DNA of 64,000 bases from Bordetella parapertussis (GTDB lineage Bacteria; Pseudomonadota; Gammaproteobacteria; Burkholderiales; Burkholderiaceae_A): the NCBI GenBank assembly GCA_945877235.1, contig CAMCRF010000001.1:124001-188000 (forward strand), given 5' to 3'. Under the pieces are notes generated by a model. It worked only from the letters and a program-made list of their open reading frames with translations. It made no database searches and was not told where the DNA came from. Within the stretch, counting starts at the first letter, position 1, and each line of letters opens with the position of its first letter. Shown piece by piece: positions 8,137 through 20,106 of this stretch. The translations under genes and the position numbers were made by a program.

Positions 8137-8813
8137 GTTTTAAGCCCAAAGAGGAGCTTCCTCGCCTGCGTATCGGTGAGTGGCTTGCGCAGGTCCGCAA
8201 ACAAAGCCACACCCCGTTGAACCGCTGGCCGCTTCTCAATCGCTTTGAACCAACGTTCCACAGCAGGGTAGTCGGACAGGTCAATCCCCTGGTTGGCAAA
8301 TGAGGCGACCCACGGCCAGGCTGCTATATCTGCAATAGTGTATTGATTGGCGGCAAGGTAATCGTGCGCCTCCAGCTGTGTGTTTAGAACACCATACAGG
8401 CGTTTAGCCTCGTTTGAGTAGCGCTCAATGCCGTAAGGCACCGGCTCCGGGGCATAGAGGCGAAAATGATGGGCCTGTCCGAGCATGGGGCCGAGCCCAC
8501 CCATTTGAAACATCAGCCACTGCAGAACATCGAAGCGATCGTGGTCGGTTTTCCCCATAAGGCGGCCAGTCTTGCCTGCGAGGTAAATGAGAATGGCGCC
8601 GGACTCGAAGAGCGCAATGGGCTTGCCATCGGGCCCATCGGAATCCGTGAGGGCGGGGATTTTGTTGTTGGGACTGATTGCAAGGAAGTCTGGCTTGAAC
8701 TGGTCGCCTTTTCCAATGTTGATTGGTGTGGCTTCGTAAGCAAGGCCAAGCTCTTCGAGGAGGATGGAGATCTTCTTCCCGTTCGGGGTAGGCCAGGTAT
8801 AGAGGTGGATCAT
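8133..8813 (-). CDS. Glutathione S-transferase family protein (YfcG/YghU-like)
   Basis: A 226-residue soluble protein with an N-terminal thioredoxin-fold domain ([21 protein letters not shown]) and an all-helical C-terminal domain. The segment NIGKGDQF followed by SPNNKIPAL is typical of the nu-class, YfcG-like enzymes, which act as glutathione-dependent disulfide reductases more than as conjugating enzymes. The substrate cannot be read from sequence. Its start codon overlaps the prmB stop by four bases (TCAT on the plus strand), so the two are translationally coupled; this pairing recurs in Burkholderiales. Confidence 0.9.
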   Translation of the reverse strand: MIHLYTWPTPNGKKISILLEELGLAYEATPINIGKGDQFKPDFLAISPNNKIPALTDSDGPDGKPIALFESGAILIYLAGKTGRLMGKTDHDRFDVLQWLMFQMGGLGPMLGQAHHFRLYAPEPVPYGIERYSNEAKRLYGVLNTQLEAHDYLAANQYTIADIAAWPWVASFANQGIDLSDYPAVERWFKAIEKRPAVQRGVALFADLRKPLTDTQARKLLFGLKT

Positions 8814-9730
8814 GCGGACGCTCCCAGTAAAAAAACAGCCCCCTGAGGCTGTGTGACATCGAGCCAGATCGGATGAAGGTGAGGAAACTCATGCGCAAAC
8901 AGCGACTCGCAAGTGGACTGCTCAAAGCCCACTTCGCAGAGCAATACGCCGCCCGAACGGAGTCGGGCCGGTGCATGGGCGAGCAGTCTGCGGATGAAGG
9001 TCATGCCGTCGTCGCCTGACCCAAGCGCAAGCGCGGGCTCCGCCAGAAATTCCGGCGCAAGTGCAGCGACCTTGCCCAACGGAACGTAGGGGGGGTTGCA
9101 GAGAATGAGATCAAATCGCTCGTCGGGGCCAAAGGCCTCAAAGAGGTCTGACCGACGAAGGTCGATTCGAGGCTCCAGTGCGTAGTCTGCAATATTCTCT
9201 TGGGCCAGGCTCAAGGCCTCGGGGCTGAGGTCGCTTGCAACGATGGCGGCATCTGGCCAGCGCAGTCCAGCCTGGATGGCGAGGCAGCCTGAGCCGGTAC
9301 AGAGGTCCAGGATATAGGCAGGGTCCTCTTGAAGGCCGTAAATCTCTTCCTCAAGCAACTCGGCAAGGTATGACCGGGGAATGATTGCGCGTGGGTCGGC
9401 GCGGAAACGTAAACCCATAAGCCAAGCTTCGCCCAAGATGTAAGCCGTAGGCTTGCGATCGACCACCCGAGACGCAATGCGTCGAGCCAACATCTGCCGC
9501 TCGTGCGGCAACAGCCTGGCCTGATTGAAGCGATCGTCCAGATCGAGCGGCAGCTTGAGGCTACCAAGCACGAGCCATCGGGCTTCATCCAGTGCGTTGG
9601 TGGTTCCTTGGCCGAACACCGCACCGGCGGCTGCAAGCGCGCTTGCACAGGCCCGCGTCCAGTCCGAGAGTGTCCTCAGCTCAGCAGCTGCGGCTGCTGT
9701 GTCCCAACTGGTCTCATCGATCGGCGTCAT
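8810..9730 (-). CDS. prmB: Ribosomal protein uL3 glutamine N5-methyltransferase PrmB
   Basis: PrmB methylates a glutamine side chain of ribosomal protein uL3 with S-adenosylmethionine, aiding large-subunit assembly. The 306-residue protein has an N-terminal helical domain and a Rossmann methyltransferase domain with motif [11 protein letters not shown] at 141-150 and the glutamine-binding NPPY at 212-215, followed by VPLGK. PrmC (release-factor enzyme) shares NPPY, but the DARWLV-like N-terminus and length favour PrmB. It overlaps dapE upstream and the GST gene downstream by four bases each, indicating one minus-strand operon. Confidence 0.93.
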   Translation of the reverse strand: MTPIDETSWDTAAAAAELRTLSDWTRACASALAAAGAVFGQGTTNALDEARWLVLGSLKLPLDLDDRFNQARLLPHERQMLARRIASRVVDRKPTAYILGEAWLMGLRFRADPRAIIPRSYLAELLEEEIYGLQEDPAYILDLCTGSGCLAIQAGLRWPDAAIVASDLSPEALSLAQENIADYALEPRIDLRRSDLFEAFGPDERFDLILCNPPYVPLGKVAALAPEFLAEPALALGSGDDGMTFIRRLLAHAPARLRSGGVLLCEVGFEQSTCESLFAHEFPHLHPIWLDVTQPQGAVFLLGASA

Positions 9731-10905
9731 GCGGTCTCTGGAAGCAGGCGGCGCATGGCACCAAGGTAGACTTGACTCAGGGGAATGAGGTCTGCAATGC
9801 GAATACGCTCGTTCACCTGATGGATCGTGGCGTTGATGGGGCCAAACTCGATGACCTCCTGGCAGTGCTTTGCAATGAATCGCCCATCGGAGGTTCCGCC
9901 TGTGGTCGAGAGTTCGGCCTCAAGACCCGTTACTTCACGAATCGAGGCGCGCATGGCGTCACAGAGGGTTCCGGGGAGCGTGAGGTAGGGTTCTCCTCCG
10001 AGTGTCCAGTCGATTTGATAGGACAGGTGATGACGACTCAGCACAGCCTCGAGTCGCGCCTTCAGGCTCTCTGGGCTGCTGACGCTACCAAACCTAAAGT
10101 TAAAGGCAGCACTCAGGGAACCAGGGATGACATTCGTAGCGCCAGTGCCAGCGTTTAGGTTGGAGACCTGCCACGTGGTGGGCGGAAAATGCTGACTGCC
10201 ATCGTCCCAGACCATTGCGGCGAGCTCTGTAAGCGCGGGCGCGAATCGGTGAATGGGGTTCTCTGCAAGGTGTGGGTAAGCGACGTGTCCTTGCTTTCCG
10301 AATAAGGTAAGCCGGCCGGAGAGCGTACCGCGTCTGCCATTTTTGACCATATCACCCAAGGCGTGAACCGAGGTGGGCTCACCCACAATGCAATAGGTGA
10401 GCGGCTCGCCGCGATGCGCGAGAGCGCGGCAGACTTGCACGGTGCCATCTAGTGCGGGGCCCTCTTCATCGGATGTGATCAGGTAGGCCAGTCGTCCCTG
10501 AAACCGCGGGCGCTCTGCAAGAAAAGCCTCTGTGGCTGTGACGAAGGCAGCAAGGGACGATTTCATGTCGGCGGCGCCGCGCGCAACTAACTCGCCGTCG
10601 GGTGTGAGTGTGGGCTCAAACGGGGGCGACTGCCATGCGTCGAGTGGTCCGGTGGGGACCACATCCGTGTGACCTGCGAGCACGAGGGTAGGGCCCGGTG
10701 TTCCGCCTTCACGCAGGGCCCAGAGGTTGGTCACCTCGCCAAAGGGCAGGATCTCGCACTGAAAGCCCAGGGGGGTGAGTCGTTGCGCAATCAGCTCGCA
10801 GCAGCCTTCATCGCGGGGGGTAACCGATGCGCGAGCAAGCAGTGACCGCGCGAGTGCGAGGGTCGGGTCAGCCGAGGCTGTGTCAAGAACTTGTTGGGAC
10901 GTCAT
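9727..10905 (-). CDS. dapE: Succinyl-diaminopimelate desuccinylase DapE
   Basis: DapE hydrolyses N-succinyl-LL-diaminopimelate to LL-diaminopimelate and succinate in the lysine and peptidoglycan pathway. The 392-residue di-zinc M20 peptidase fold shows His79 and Asp81 in LAGHTDVVP, the bridging Asp113 in AADMKSS, and the catalytic/ligand Glu147-Glu148 in SDEEGP. The ATG at 10905 gives the expected length; a TTG six codons upstream is possible. Its start lies inside the end of the ArsC-like gene, an arrangement like E. coli yffB-dapE, and dapD, which makes the succinylated intermediate, is two genes upstream. Confidence 0.97.
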   Translation of the reverse strand: MTSQQVLDTASADPTLALARSLLARASVTPRDEGCCELIAQRLTPLGFQCEILPFGEVTNLWALREGGTPGPTLVLAGHTDVVPTGPLDAWQSPPFEPTLTPDGELVARGAADMKSSLAAFVTATEAFLAERPRFQGRLAYLITSDEEGPALDGTVQVCRALAHRGEPLTYCIVGEPTSVHALGDMVKNGRRGTLSGRLTLFGKQGHVAYPHLAENPIHRFAPALTELAAMVWDDGSQHFPPTTWQVSNLNAGTGATNVIPGSLSAAFNFRFGSVSSPESLKARLEAVLSRHHLSYQIDWTLGGEPYLTLPGTLCDAMRASIREVTGLEAELSTTGGTSDGRFIAKHCQEVIEFGPINATIHQVNERIRIADLIPLSQVYLGAMRRLLPETA

Positions 10906-11266
10906 GGTGTTGGTCGAGGCCAAGCCCCGCGTAGAGAGTTTCTGAGTAGCCCACCAGCAGCTCCTGATCCCACTCCAGCACAGGACGCTTGATGAGCAGT
11001 GGATTATCTGCGAGCAGTTCTAGGGCCGAGGCCTGGTCGACCACGCTGCGACGTTGCTCCTCTGAGAGTGATCTCCAAGTGAGCCCGCGACGATTCAATA
11101 GGCTGTCATACGGAATGCGATTGAGCCATTCGCGCAGTTTCTCGGTGCTCGGAGGGGCTGCCCGTAGATCCACAAAAGCATATCGAACCCCTTGCTGCTT
11201 GAGCCAGCGGCGAGCTGCGCGAACCTGGTCGCAGTTCGAAATGCCGTAGACGGTTGGGTCCGCCAA
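10883..11266 (-). CDS. ArsC/Spx-family protein (YffB-like)
   Basis: A 127-residue thioredoxin-fold protein of the arsenate-reductase-related family. It opens with [17 protein letters not shown], in which Cys12 is the single conserved redox cysteine, and has the VDLR and KRPVLEW (RPV) segments of the fold. E. coli YffB, its closest well-known relative, binds glutathione and is not an arsenate reductase, so an arsenic role should not be assumed. It is sandwiched between dapD and dapE and overlaps the dapE start by 23 bases, so it is co-expressed with diaminopimelate synthesis. Any link to that pathway is only positional. Confidence 0.88.
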   Translation of the reverse strand: MADPTVYGISNCDQVRAARRWLKQQGVRYAFVDLRAAPPSTEKLREWLNRIPYDSLLNRRGLTWRSLSEEQRRSVVDQASALELLADNPLLIKRPVLEWDQELLVGYSETLYAGLGLDQHHDVPTSS

Positions 11267-11269
11267 TCG

Positions 11270-12100
11270 TCAGTCTCCTCGGAGGAGTTCGTTGATGCTG
11301 GTCTTTGCTCGAGTCTGTGCGTCGACCCGCTTCACAATGACCGCACAGTTCAGGCTGTACTTTCCGTCGGAAGAGGGCAGGCTACCCGGGACCACGACAC
11401 TGCCGGCAGGCACGCGGCCCATGAAAATCTCGCCTGTGGCGCGATCATAGATGCGGGTGGACTGTCCAATGAAGACGCCCATCGATAGCACTGAGTGCTC
11501 TTCAACAATAACGCCTTCAACCACCTCGGAGCGGGCTCCAATGAAACAGTTGTCTTCAATGATGGTGGGGTTTGCCTGCAAGGGCTCTAGCACGCCCCCA
11601 ATTCCGACGCCTCCGGAGAGGTGTACGTTCTTGCCGATTTGCGCACACGAGCCCACGGTGGCCCAGGTATCGACCATGGTTCCCTCGTCTACATAGGCAC
11701 CGATGTTGACGTAGGAGGGCATGAGCACCACGTTTTTGCCCAGAAAGCTGCCGCGCCGTGCCATTGCGGGGGGCACCACGCGAACGCCGCTTGCCGCGAT
11801 CGCCTCCGGTGTCATGTGGGCAAACTTGGTGGGTACTTTGTCGAAAAAGCGCAGATCGCCCGCCTCAATCGGGGCGTTATCTCGCAGGCGAAAGCTCAGC
11901 AGCACAGCCTTCTTGAGCCACTGGTGAACGACCCACTCGCCGGATTCTTTGCTCGCCACCCGGAGTGCTCCGGCGTCGAGCTGCTCGATGATCTCCTCTA
12001 CCGCAGCCCGAAGTTCAGCGGGATGCTGTTTGGGGGTGAGGTCTGCACGCGCGTCCCAGGCTGCGTCGATGAGGGATTGGAGTTGGGCGTTGGCGGTCAT
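11270..12100 (-). CDS. dapD: 2,3,4,5-tetrahydropyridine-2,6-dicarboxylate N-succinyltransferase DapD
   Basis: DapD transfers succinyl from succinyl-CoA to tetrahydrodipicolinate, committing it to the succinylase branch of lysine/diaminopimelate synthesis. The 276-residue protein (E. coli 274) has a helical N-terminal domain (about 1-100) and a left-handed beta-helix of hexapeptide repeats (about 105-250: [35 protein letters not shown]). It lies four bases upstream of the ArsC-like gene and nine downstream of queF, so queF-dapD-arsC-like-dapE-prmB-GST form one minus-strand operon by spacing. Confidence 0.97.
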   Translation of the reverse strand: MTANAQLQSLIDAAWDARADLTPKQHPAELRAAVEEIIEQLDAGALRVASKESGEWVVHQWLKKAVLLSFRLRDNAPIEAGDLRFFDKVPTKFAHMTPEAIAASGVRVVPPAMARRGSFLGKNVVLMPSYVNIGAYVDEGTMVDTWATVGSCAQIGKNVHLSGGVGIGGVLEPLQANPTIIEDNCFIGARSEVVEGVIVEEHSVLSMGVFIGQSTRIYDRATGEIFMGRVPAGSVVVPGSLPSSDGKYSLNCAVIVKRVDAQTRAKTSINELLRGD

Positions 12101-12108
12101 GGGGTGTC

Positions 12109-12525
12109 CTAGCGAACTGACGGTTGAATGGGAAAGTCGTGGAGCTCAACGCGGGGCTTTGGAGCCCAGTGAGACGCCTGGTGCTCTGCGACCACAGTGG
12201 TGAAGAGACCCCCACGCACATACCAGCGCGCGGTCAGACGCATGAAGCGAGGGCTGCAGGCACGCACCAAGTCATCGAGAATCGAGTTGGTCACGGCTTC
12301 GTGAAAGGCACCCTGGTCGCGGTACGACCACATATACAGTTTGAGCGCCTTGAGCTCGACATTCTTCTGGTCGGGAATGTAGTCGATGGTGAGGTGAGCA
12401 AAGTCTGGCTGGCCCGTAAGGGGACAGAGGCAGGTGAACTCGGGGACCTCAATGTGGACCTGATAGTCACGGTCTGGCTGAGGGTTGGGGAAAGTCTGAA
12501 GTTCGCGGGAGGGTTGTGTGGACAT
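12109..12525 (-). CDS. queF: NADPH-dependent 7-cyano-7-deazaguanine reductase QueF (short, type I form)
   Basis: QueF reduces the nitrile preQ0 to the amine preQ1, the base inserted into tRNA on the way to queuosine. At 138 residues it is the unimodular form, like the Bacillus enzyme, in contrast to the 280-residue bimodular form of E. coli. The catalytic cysteine is Cys34 in [12 protein letters not shown] with Asp41 after it, and the family motif appears as [12 protein letters not shown]. It is the first gene of a minus-strand run; a preQ1 riboswitch is not evident in the 130 bases upstream. Confidence 0.96.
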   Translation of the reverse strand: MSTQPSRELQTFPNPQPDRDYQVHIEVPEFTCLCPLTGQPDFAHLTIDYIPDQKNVELKALKLYMWSYRDQGAFHEAVTNSILDDLVRACSPRFMRLTARWYVRGGLFTTVVAEHQASHWAPKPRVELHDFPIQPSVR

Positions 12526-12655
12526 ATTCAGGGGAGTTTCTGCAAATTAAGCGAAGTAGATGCGTTTAAGCTGGAAAAAGTAGCAAGTTCGGGCCAGAAG
12601 GCATCAGGATTTGCACTGCTATTATATCGCAGCCTCATTAAGGAGCCTGTCCGCT
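12526..12655. other. queF/smc divergent intergenic region
   Basis: This 130-base region must hold promoters for both directions. Toward smc, TATTATAT near 12620-12627 could be a -10 box, but no good -35 box is spaced from it. AAGGAG at 12640-12645 is the smc ribosome binding site. I see no stable hairpin or known riboswitch. Confidence 0.4.
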
Positions 12656-15600
12656 GTGCGTCTCACTCAGCTTCGCCTCTCTGGTTTTAAATCCTTCGTC
12701 GATCCGACCAACCTAGCGGTCTCTCGGCAGTTGGTTGGCATTGTTGGCCCGAATGGCTGCGGAAAGTCCAACGTCATCGATGCGGTCCGATGGGTCCTTG
12801 GGGAGTCCAAGGCCTCTGAGCTTCGTGGCGAAAATATGCAAGACGTGATCTTCAACGGATCGGGTTCGCGCAAGCCGGCCGGTCGCGCCAGTGTCGAGCT
12901 CATATTTGACAACAGTGAGGGACGGTTGGCAGGCCCATGGGGCCGGTTTGGTGAGCTTTCCGTGAAACGCGTGTTGACGCGTGATGGCCAGTCCAGTTAT
13001 TACATCAACGGGCAACATGTTCGGCGCAAGGATGTCTACGACCTTTTTATGGGCACCGGTCTCGGACCCAGAGCCTACGCCATCATTGGCCAGGGCATGA
13101 TCTCGCGGGTTATTGAATCCCGACCCGAGGAGCTCCGTGTGTTCCTCGAGGAGGCTGCGGGCGTCTCCAAATATCGAGAGCGTCGCCGCGAAACCGAGGG
13201 GCGGCTGGAGGACGCACGCGAGAACCTCTCTCGCGTGGAGGACATTCGCGTCGAGCTGACTCAGCGGATTGAATCGTTGGCTTCGCAGGCTGAGGTTGCT
13301 GAGCGCTACCAAGGTCTTGTGAGCCGCAAGACCGAGCGCCACACCTTGCTGCTTGCTCTTCGGCGACACGAGTCTGCAGTGAGCTTGGCGCAACAGCGAC
13401 GGCATCGAGAGGCCTTACTCACCCAGCGCGAGGCGCTCATGGCCCAAGCTGCTGCGGCTCGCCATGCAGTCGAAGCCTCGCGCGAAGCCTGGGAGGTTGC
13501 GCAGCAGCAGGTTCAGCACGCTCAGACAGCGCTGTTTGAATGCAACACACGCGTTGCGCGGCAAGAGGCAGACGATCGAGCACACCGGCAGGCACTTGAC
13601 CGCGCAGAGGCTGCAACCCAAGAGGCGCAGGCGAGCGAGGCTGCACTGCTGGGCCATATGGCCCAGAACGATCAGCAACAGGCCGACGCGCAGACTGCGC
13701 TCTCCGGTGTCTTGCTGGAACTGCATCACGCGCGCGATTCCGTCGCTATGGCCACTGGACAGCTTGCGCCGCTTGAGACTGCAAGCGAGGAATCGAACCA
13801 GGCGCTCTCCGAAGCGAAGGCTGTGTGCTCAGCAGCGGAGGCAGAGGAGCGAGGTCTGGGTGCGAGGCTCCTCGATGCCCAGCAGCAACATAAGCGTGCT
13901 CAAGATCGATTGACTGCGGTGTCTGAGGCGATTCGAACCCTGGAGGAACTTGATCCAAGTGCGCTTAGCAATGTACTGGCGCAGCAGGCCGAGGCGCAGG
14001 TCCTCGCTCAGCAGTCCACCGATGCGTTAACCCAGGCACAGGCTGCGCTCTCGCGCGCCGAGCAAGAGGTTCAGACCCACCGTCAGGAAGAGGCTGCGGC
14101 GCGCCGAGAGGCGGATCGCCTCAGCTCAGAGCACTCGGCACAACAGGCAACTCTGCGAAGGTTGGAATCTCCGGGGGCGCTCGGGCCTTGGCTTGCGCAA
14201 CATCAGCTTTCTGGGAGGTCTGTGCTCTGGTCAGCACTGAAGGTGGAATCTGGCTGGCAGCAGGCTGTCGGAGCCGTGCTGGCGGAACGCCTCTCGGCAT
14301 TGGCACTCGATCGAATCGAAGACGCAGACGCCCTCCTCAAGGCGCTGCCTCCAGCCAACCAGTTCTTTTTTTCTGGTCTGGCCACGTCGGTCTCGGCCCC
14401 GCCCGACGCGCTCGGGGCCAAGGTGTCAGGACCTGCTGATGTGGTCTCACTTGCCCAGGCATGGCTTGACGGGGCTCGCACTGCCGAGGGCTGGGCGCAA
14501 GCGCTCTCTGCTCGACACACGCTTGAGCCGGGACACTTTTTCGTAACCCCCGAAGGACACCTGGTCGGATCAAACTGGGTGAGACTGCACGGGCAGTCAC
14601 AGAATGACGGGTCAAGCCTCTTGTCCCAACGCGATCTTGTCGATGACCTTAAGCGTCAGGCCCAGGCTGCTGGCCTCATTCGAGATGAGGCTATCGCGGC
14701 CTTGCAGTCCGCCGAGCAACGTCTTGAAGGGCTGCGTCGGCAGCTCTCAAATCTGCGCGAGTCTGAGGCTAAAGCGCGGGCGCGCGCCCATGAGCTCGAA
14801 CTCACCGCGGTGCGCATTCAGGAGAAGGCGGAGCGACTTAGGCAGAGGGCCCAAGAGCTAGAGACGAATCGCGATGCGCTGTCCTCCGAACTTCAGTCCA
14901 TTGAGGGGCGTGTTGCTGAGCTTCAATCTGCTCGACAGGCGTCACAAGAGGCACAGCTGCAAGGAAGATCGAATCTCGAGCAGGCCCAGGCTCGCGCCCA
15001 ACTGGCCCAGTCGGCCTGGGCCGAGGGGCGCCAGACGCTCGCCCGTATGCAAGAGGTTCAAAAGAGTCTTGAGTTGCACGAGCGCTCCCTGCAAGAGCAG
15101 TCCACTCGGCTTAAAGGGGAGCGCGTCGCACTGGAAACCCGATCTGCGGAATCCCGCACGCGCGCTCAGCGCGCTGCCTCTGAGGCCGCAGAGGCGCGAG
15201 TGCGGCTGTCGGAGAGTCACTTGCAGGCGCTGCTTGACGAGCGCGTTGTGCGGGAGGCAGAGCTTGCTGCTGCCCGAGATGGCGCGGACGGCATTGGGCA
15301 GACTGTCCGAGAACAAGACGAGACACGCCTTCGCCTTGAGCGCGATGCCATGCCCTTGGCCGAACAGTCGGCACAGGCTGAGGCGGCGATTGCAGGAGCT
15401 CAGGCCACCATTGAGCAGATCGACCAACAAGTGCAAGACCTCGGCTTGGAGCTCAGCGCGGTCAGCGCGGGCTGGCCTGCATTCGAAATGCCAGAGCATC
15501 AGCCCAAGCCGTCGACAGTCTCAGCCGATGTCAGCCGATTGACGCGTGAGATTGAGGCGCTGGGCCCAGTGAATCTGGCCGCCCTCCAAGAGCTGGAGCA

Positions 15601-16162
15601 GGCCAGAGAGCGACAGGGGTTTCTTGCCTCGCAGGCGACCGACCTCCTGAGTGCAGTCGAGACACTCGAGGATGCCATCCGCAAAATCGATCGCGAGAGC
15701 CGAGCGCTGCTGCAGTCCACTTACGACACGGTCAACGCGAACTTCTCAAAGCTCTTCCCGAGCCTGTTCGGCGGAGGAGAGGCGCGCCTCGTCCTCACCG
15801 GAGACGAGATTCTCGACGCCGGAGTTCAGGTGATGGCCCAGCCGCCAGGCAAGAAAAACAGCAGCATTCATTTGCTCTCCGGCGGCGAAAAAGCGCTTAC
15901 CGCGACGGCGTTGGTATTCGCGCTCTTCCAGCTCAATCCTGCACCCTTCTGCCTGCTCGATGAGGTCGATGCACCGCTCGACGACCCCAACACCGAACGC
16001 CTCTGTCGGTTGGTGAAGGAAATGTCCGTGGCGACCCAGTTCATCTTCATTACCCATAACAAGATCGCTATGGAGCTTGCGGAGCACCTGGTCGGGGTGA
16101 CCATGCAGGAGCAAGGGGTCTCGAGGCTTGTGGCCGTCGATCTCGAGGCCCAGGTGGTCTAG
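12656..16162 (+). CDS. smc: Chromosome segregation ATPase SMC
   Basis: SMC is the long coiled-coil ATPase of the SMC-ScpAB condensin that organises and segregates the chromosome. The 1168-residue product has the N-terminal Walker A GPNGCGKS at residues 31-38, two long coiled-coil arms rich in Gln/Ala/Glu, a central hinge (around residues 500-640, including GRSVLWSALKVESGWQQAVG), the ABC signature LSGGEKALTA near 1074 and Walker B CLLDEVDAPLDDP. The GTG at 12656 is preferred over upstream starts because AAGGAG sits ten bases before it and the protein then opens like other SMCs with RLTQLRLSGFKSF. zipA follows three bases after the stop. Confidence 0.97.
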   Translation: MRLTQLRLSGFKSFVDPTNLAVSRQLVGIVGPNGCGKSNVIDAVRWVLGESKASELRGENMQDVIFNGSGSRKPAGRASVELIFDNSEGRLAGPWGRFGELSVKRVLTRDGQSSYYINGQHVRRKDVYDLFMGTGLGPRAYAIIGQGMISRVIESRPEELRVFLEEAAGVSKYRERRRETEGRLEDARENLSRVEDIRVELTQRIESLASQAEVAERYQGLVSRKTERHTLLLALRRHESAVSLAQQRRHREALLTQREALMAQAAAARHAVEASREAWEVAQQQVQHAQTALFECNTRVARQEADDRAHRQALDRAEAATQEAQASEAALLGHMAQNDQQQADAQTALSGVLLELHHARDSVAMATGQLAPLETASEESNQALSEAKAVCSAAEAEERGLGARLLDAQQQHKRAQDRLTAVSEAIRTLEELDPSALSNVLAQQAEAQVLAQQSTDALTQAQAALSRAEQEVQTHRQEEAAARREADRLSSEHSAQQATLRRLESPGALGPWLAQHQLSGRSVLWSALKVESGWQQAVGAVLAERLSALALDRIEDADALLKALPPANQFFFSGLATSVSAPPDALGAKVSGPADVVSLAQAWLDGARTAEGWAQALSARHTLEPGHFFVTPEGHLVGSNWVRLHGQSQNDGSSLLSQRDLVDDLKRQAQAAGLIRDEAIAALQSAEQRLEGLRRQLSNLRESEAKARARAHELELTAVRIQEKAERLRQRAQELETNRDALSSELQSIEGRVAELQSARQASQEAQLQGRSNLEQAQARAQLAQSAWAEGRQTLARMQEVQKSLELHERSLQEQSTRLKGERVALETRSAESRTRAQRAASEAAEARVRLSESHLQALLDERVVREAELAAARDGADGIGQTVREQDETRLRLERDAMPLAEQSAQAEAAIAGAQATIEQIDQQVQDLGLELSAVSAGWPAFEMPEHQPKPSTVSADVSRLTREIEALGPVNLAALQELEQARERQGFLASQATDLLSAVETLEDAIRKIDRESRALLQSTYDTVNANFSKLFPSLFGGGEARLVLTGDEILDAGVQVMAQPPGKKNSSIHLLSGGEKALTATALVFALFQLNPAPFCLLDEVDAPLDDPNTERLCRLVKEMSVATQFIFITHNKIAMELAEHLVGVTMQEQGVSRLVAVDLEAQVV

Positions 16163-16165
16163 AGC

Positions 16166-19199
<3,034 letters not shown>

Positions 19200-19209
19200 G
19201 AGCGACCCC

Positions 19210-20106
19210 ATGTCGCAGAGCACCCCCAAGCGCGTTCGAAAGGCGGTCTTCCCCGTCGCTGGTTTGGGCACTCGGTTTCTCCCTGCCACGAAGGCAAGCC
19301 CCAAGGAGATGCTGCCGATTGTCGACAAGCCCCTGATCCAATATGCGGTTGAAGAGGCGGTTGCTGCGGGGATTACCGAAATGATCTTCATTACCGGTCG
19401 CTCCAAACGGGCCATTGAAGATCATTTTGACAAGGCCTCCGAGCTTGAGGCAGAGCTCGAGGCCAAAGGCAAGCAGGCGTTGCTTGAGTTGGTGAGGAGC
19501 GTGACGCCTCCCGGCGTGAACTGTATTTACATTCGTCAGGCTGAGCCCCTGGGTCTCGGTCACGCGGTGCTCTGCGCGCGTCCGGTCGTTGGAGATGAAC
19601 CCTTCGCGGTCATTCTGGCGGATGACCTCATGGATGCAGGTGAGGGCGGTGTCTCCGTAATGGCCCAGATGGTGCAGGTCTACGAAAAGCACCTCGCCAG
19701 CATCGTGGCGGTTCAAGACGTGCCCCCGTCTGAAACCCACAAGTACGGCATTGTCGCGAGCAGTCCCTGGGGGCAGCGCACGGAGCGCATCACCTCTATT
19801 GTGGAGAAGCCAGCCCAGGGGTCGGCACCCTCCACTCTGGCCGTTGTGGGCCGTTATTTGCTCACGCCCCGGCTGTTTGACATTCTCTCGAGCCTCCCGC
19901 CAGGCACGGGCGGTGAAATACAGCTTACCGACGGTATCGCTCGCCTGCTCGAGGATGAGCCCATCTTGGCCTATCGCTATGAGGGAACTCGGTTCGACTG
20001 TGGCTCAAAGCTGGGCTACTTGCAGGCTAACGTTACGCTCGCGCGTCGCCACCCCCATGAAGGGCCGGCGTTTGAGGCGTGGCTTCGCTCAACGGTTCAG
20101 TCCTGA
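19210..20106 (+). CDS. galU: UTP-glucose-1-phosphate uridylyltransferase GalU
   Basis: GalU makes UDP-glucose from UTP and glucose-1-phosphate for envelope polysaccharides and sugar-nucleotide pools. The 298-residue product has the nucleotidyltransferase signature [23 protein letters not shown] (residues about 12-34; shortened here for positions), the VDKPLIQY segment, the metal-binding LADDLMD and the IVEKP motif. AGGAGCGACCCC precedes the ATG at 19210. Its last 74 bases overlap the 3' end of the convergent glnD, an unusually long overlap. Confidence 0.96.
   Translation: MSQSTPKRVRKAVFPVAGLGTRFLPATKASPKEMLPIVDKPLIQYAVEEAVAAGITEMIFITGRSKRAIEDHFDKASELEAELEAKGKQALLELVRSVTPPGVNCIYIRQAEPLGLGHAVLCARPVVGDEPFAVILADDLMDAGEGGVSVMAQMVQVYEKHLASIVAVQDVPPSETHKYGIVASSPWGQRTERITSIVEKPAQGSAPSTLAVVGRYLLTPRLFDILSSLPPGTGGEIQLTDGIARLLEDEPILAYRYEGTRFDCGSKLGYLQANVTLARRHPHEGPAFEAWLRSTVQS

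Noticed and set aside
10883..11266. Arsenate reductase
   Set aside because: Only the fold and one cysteine match; no ars genes are nearby and the dapE context identifies the YffB-like subgroup.
12526..12655. preQ1 riboswitch upstream of queF
   Set aside because: No pseudoknot-like hairpin with A-rich tail is visible close to the queF start.
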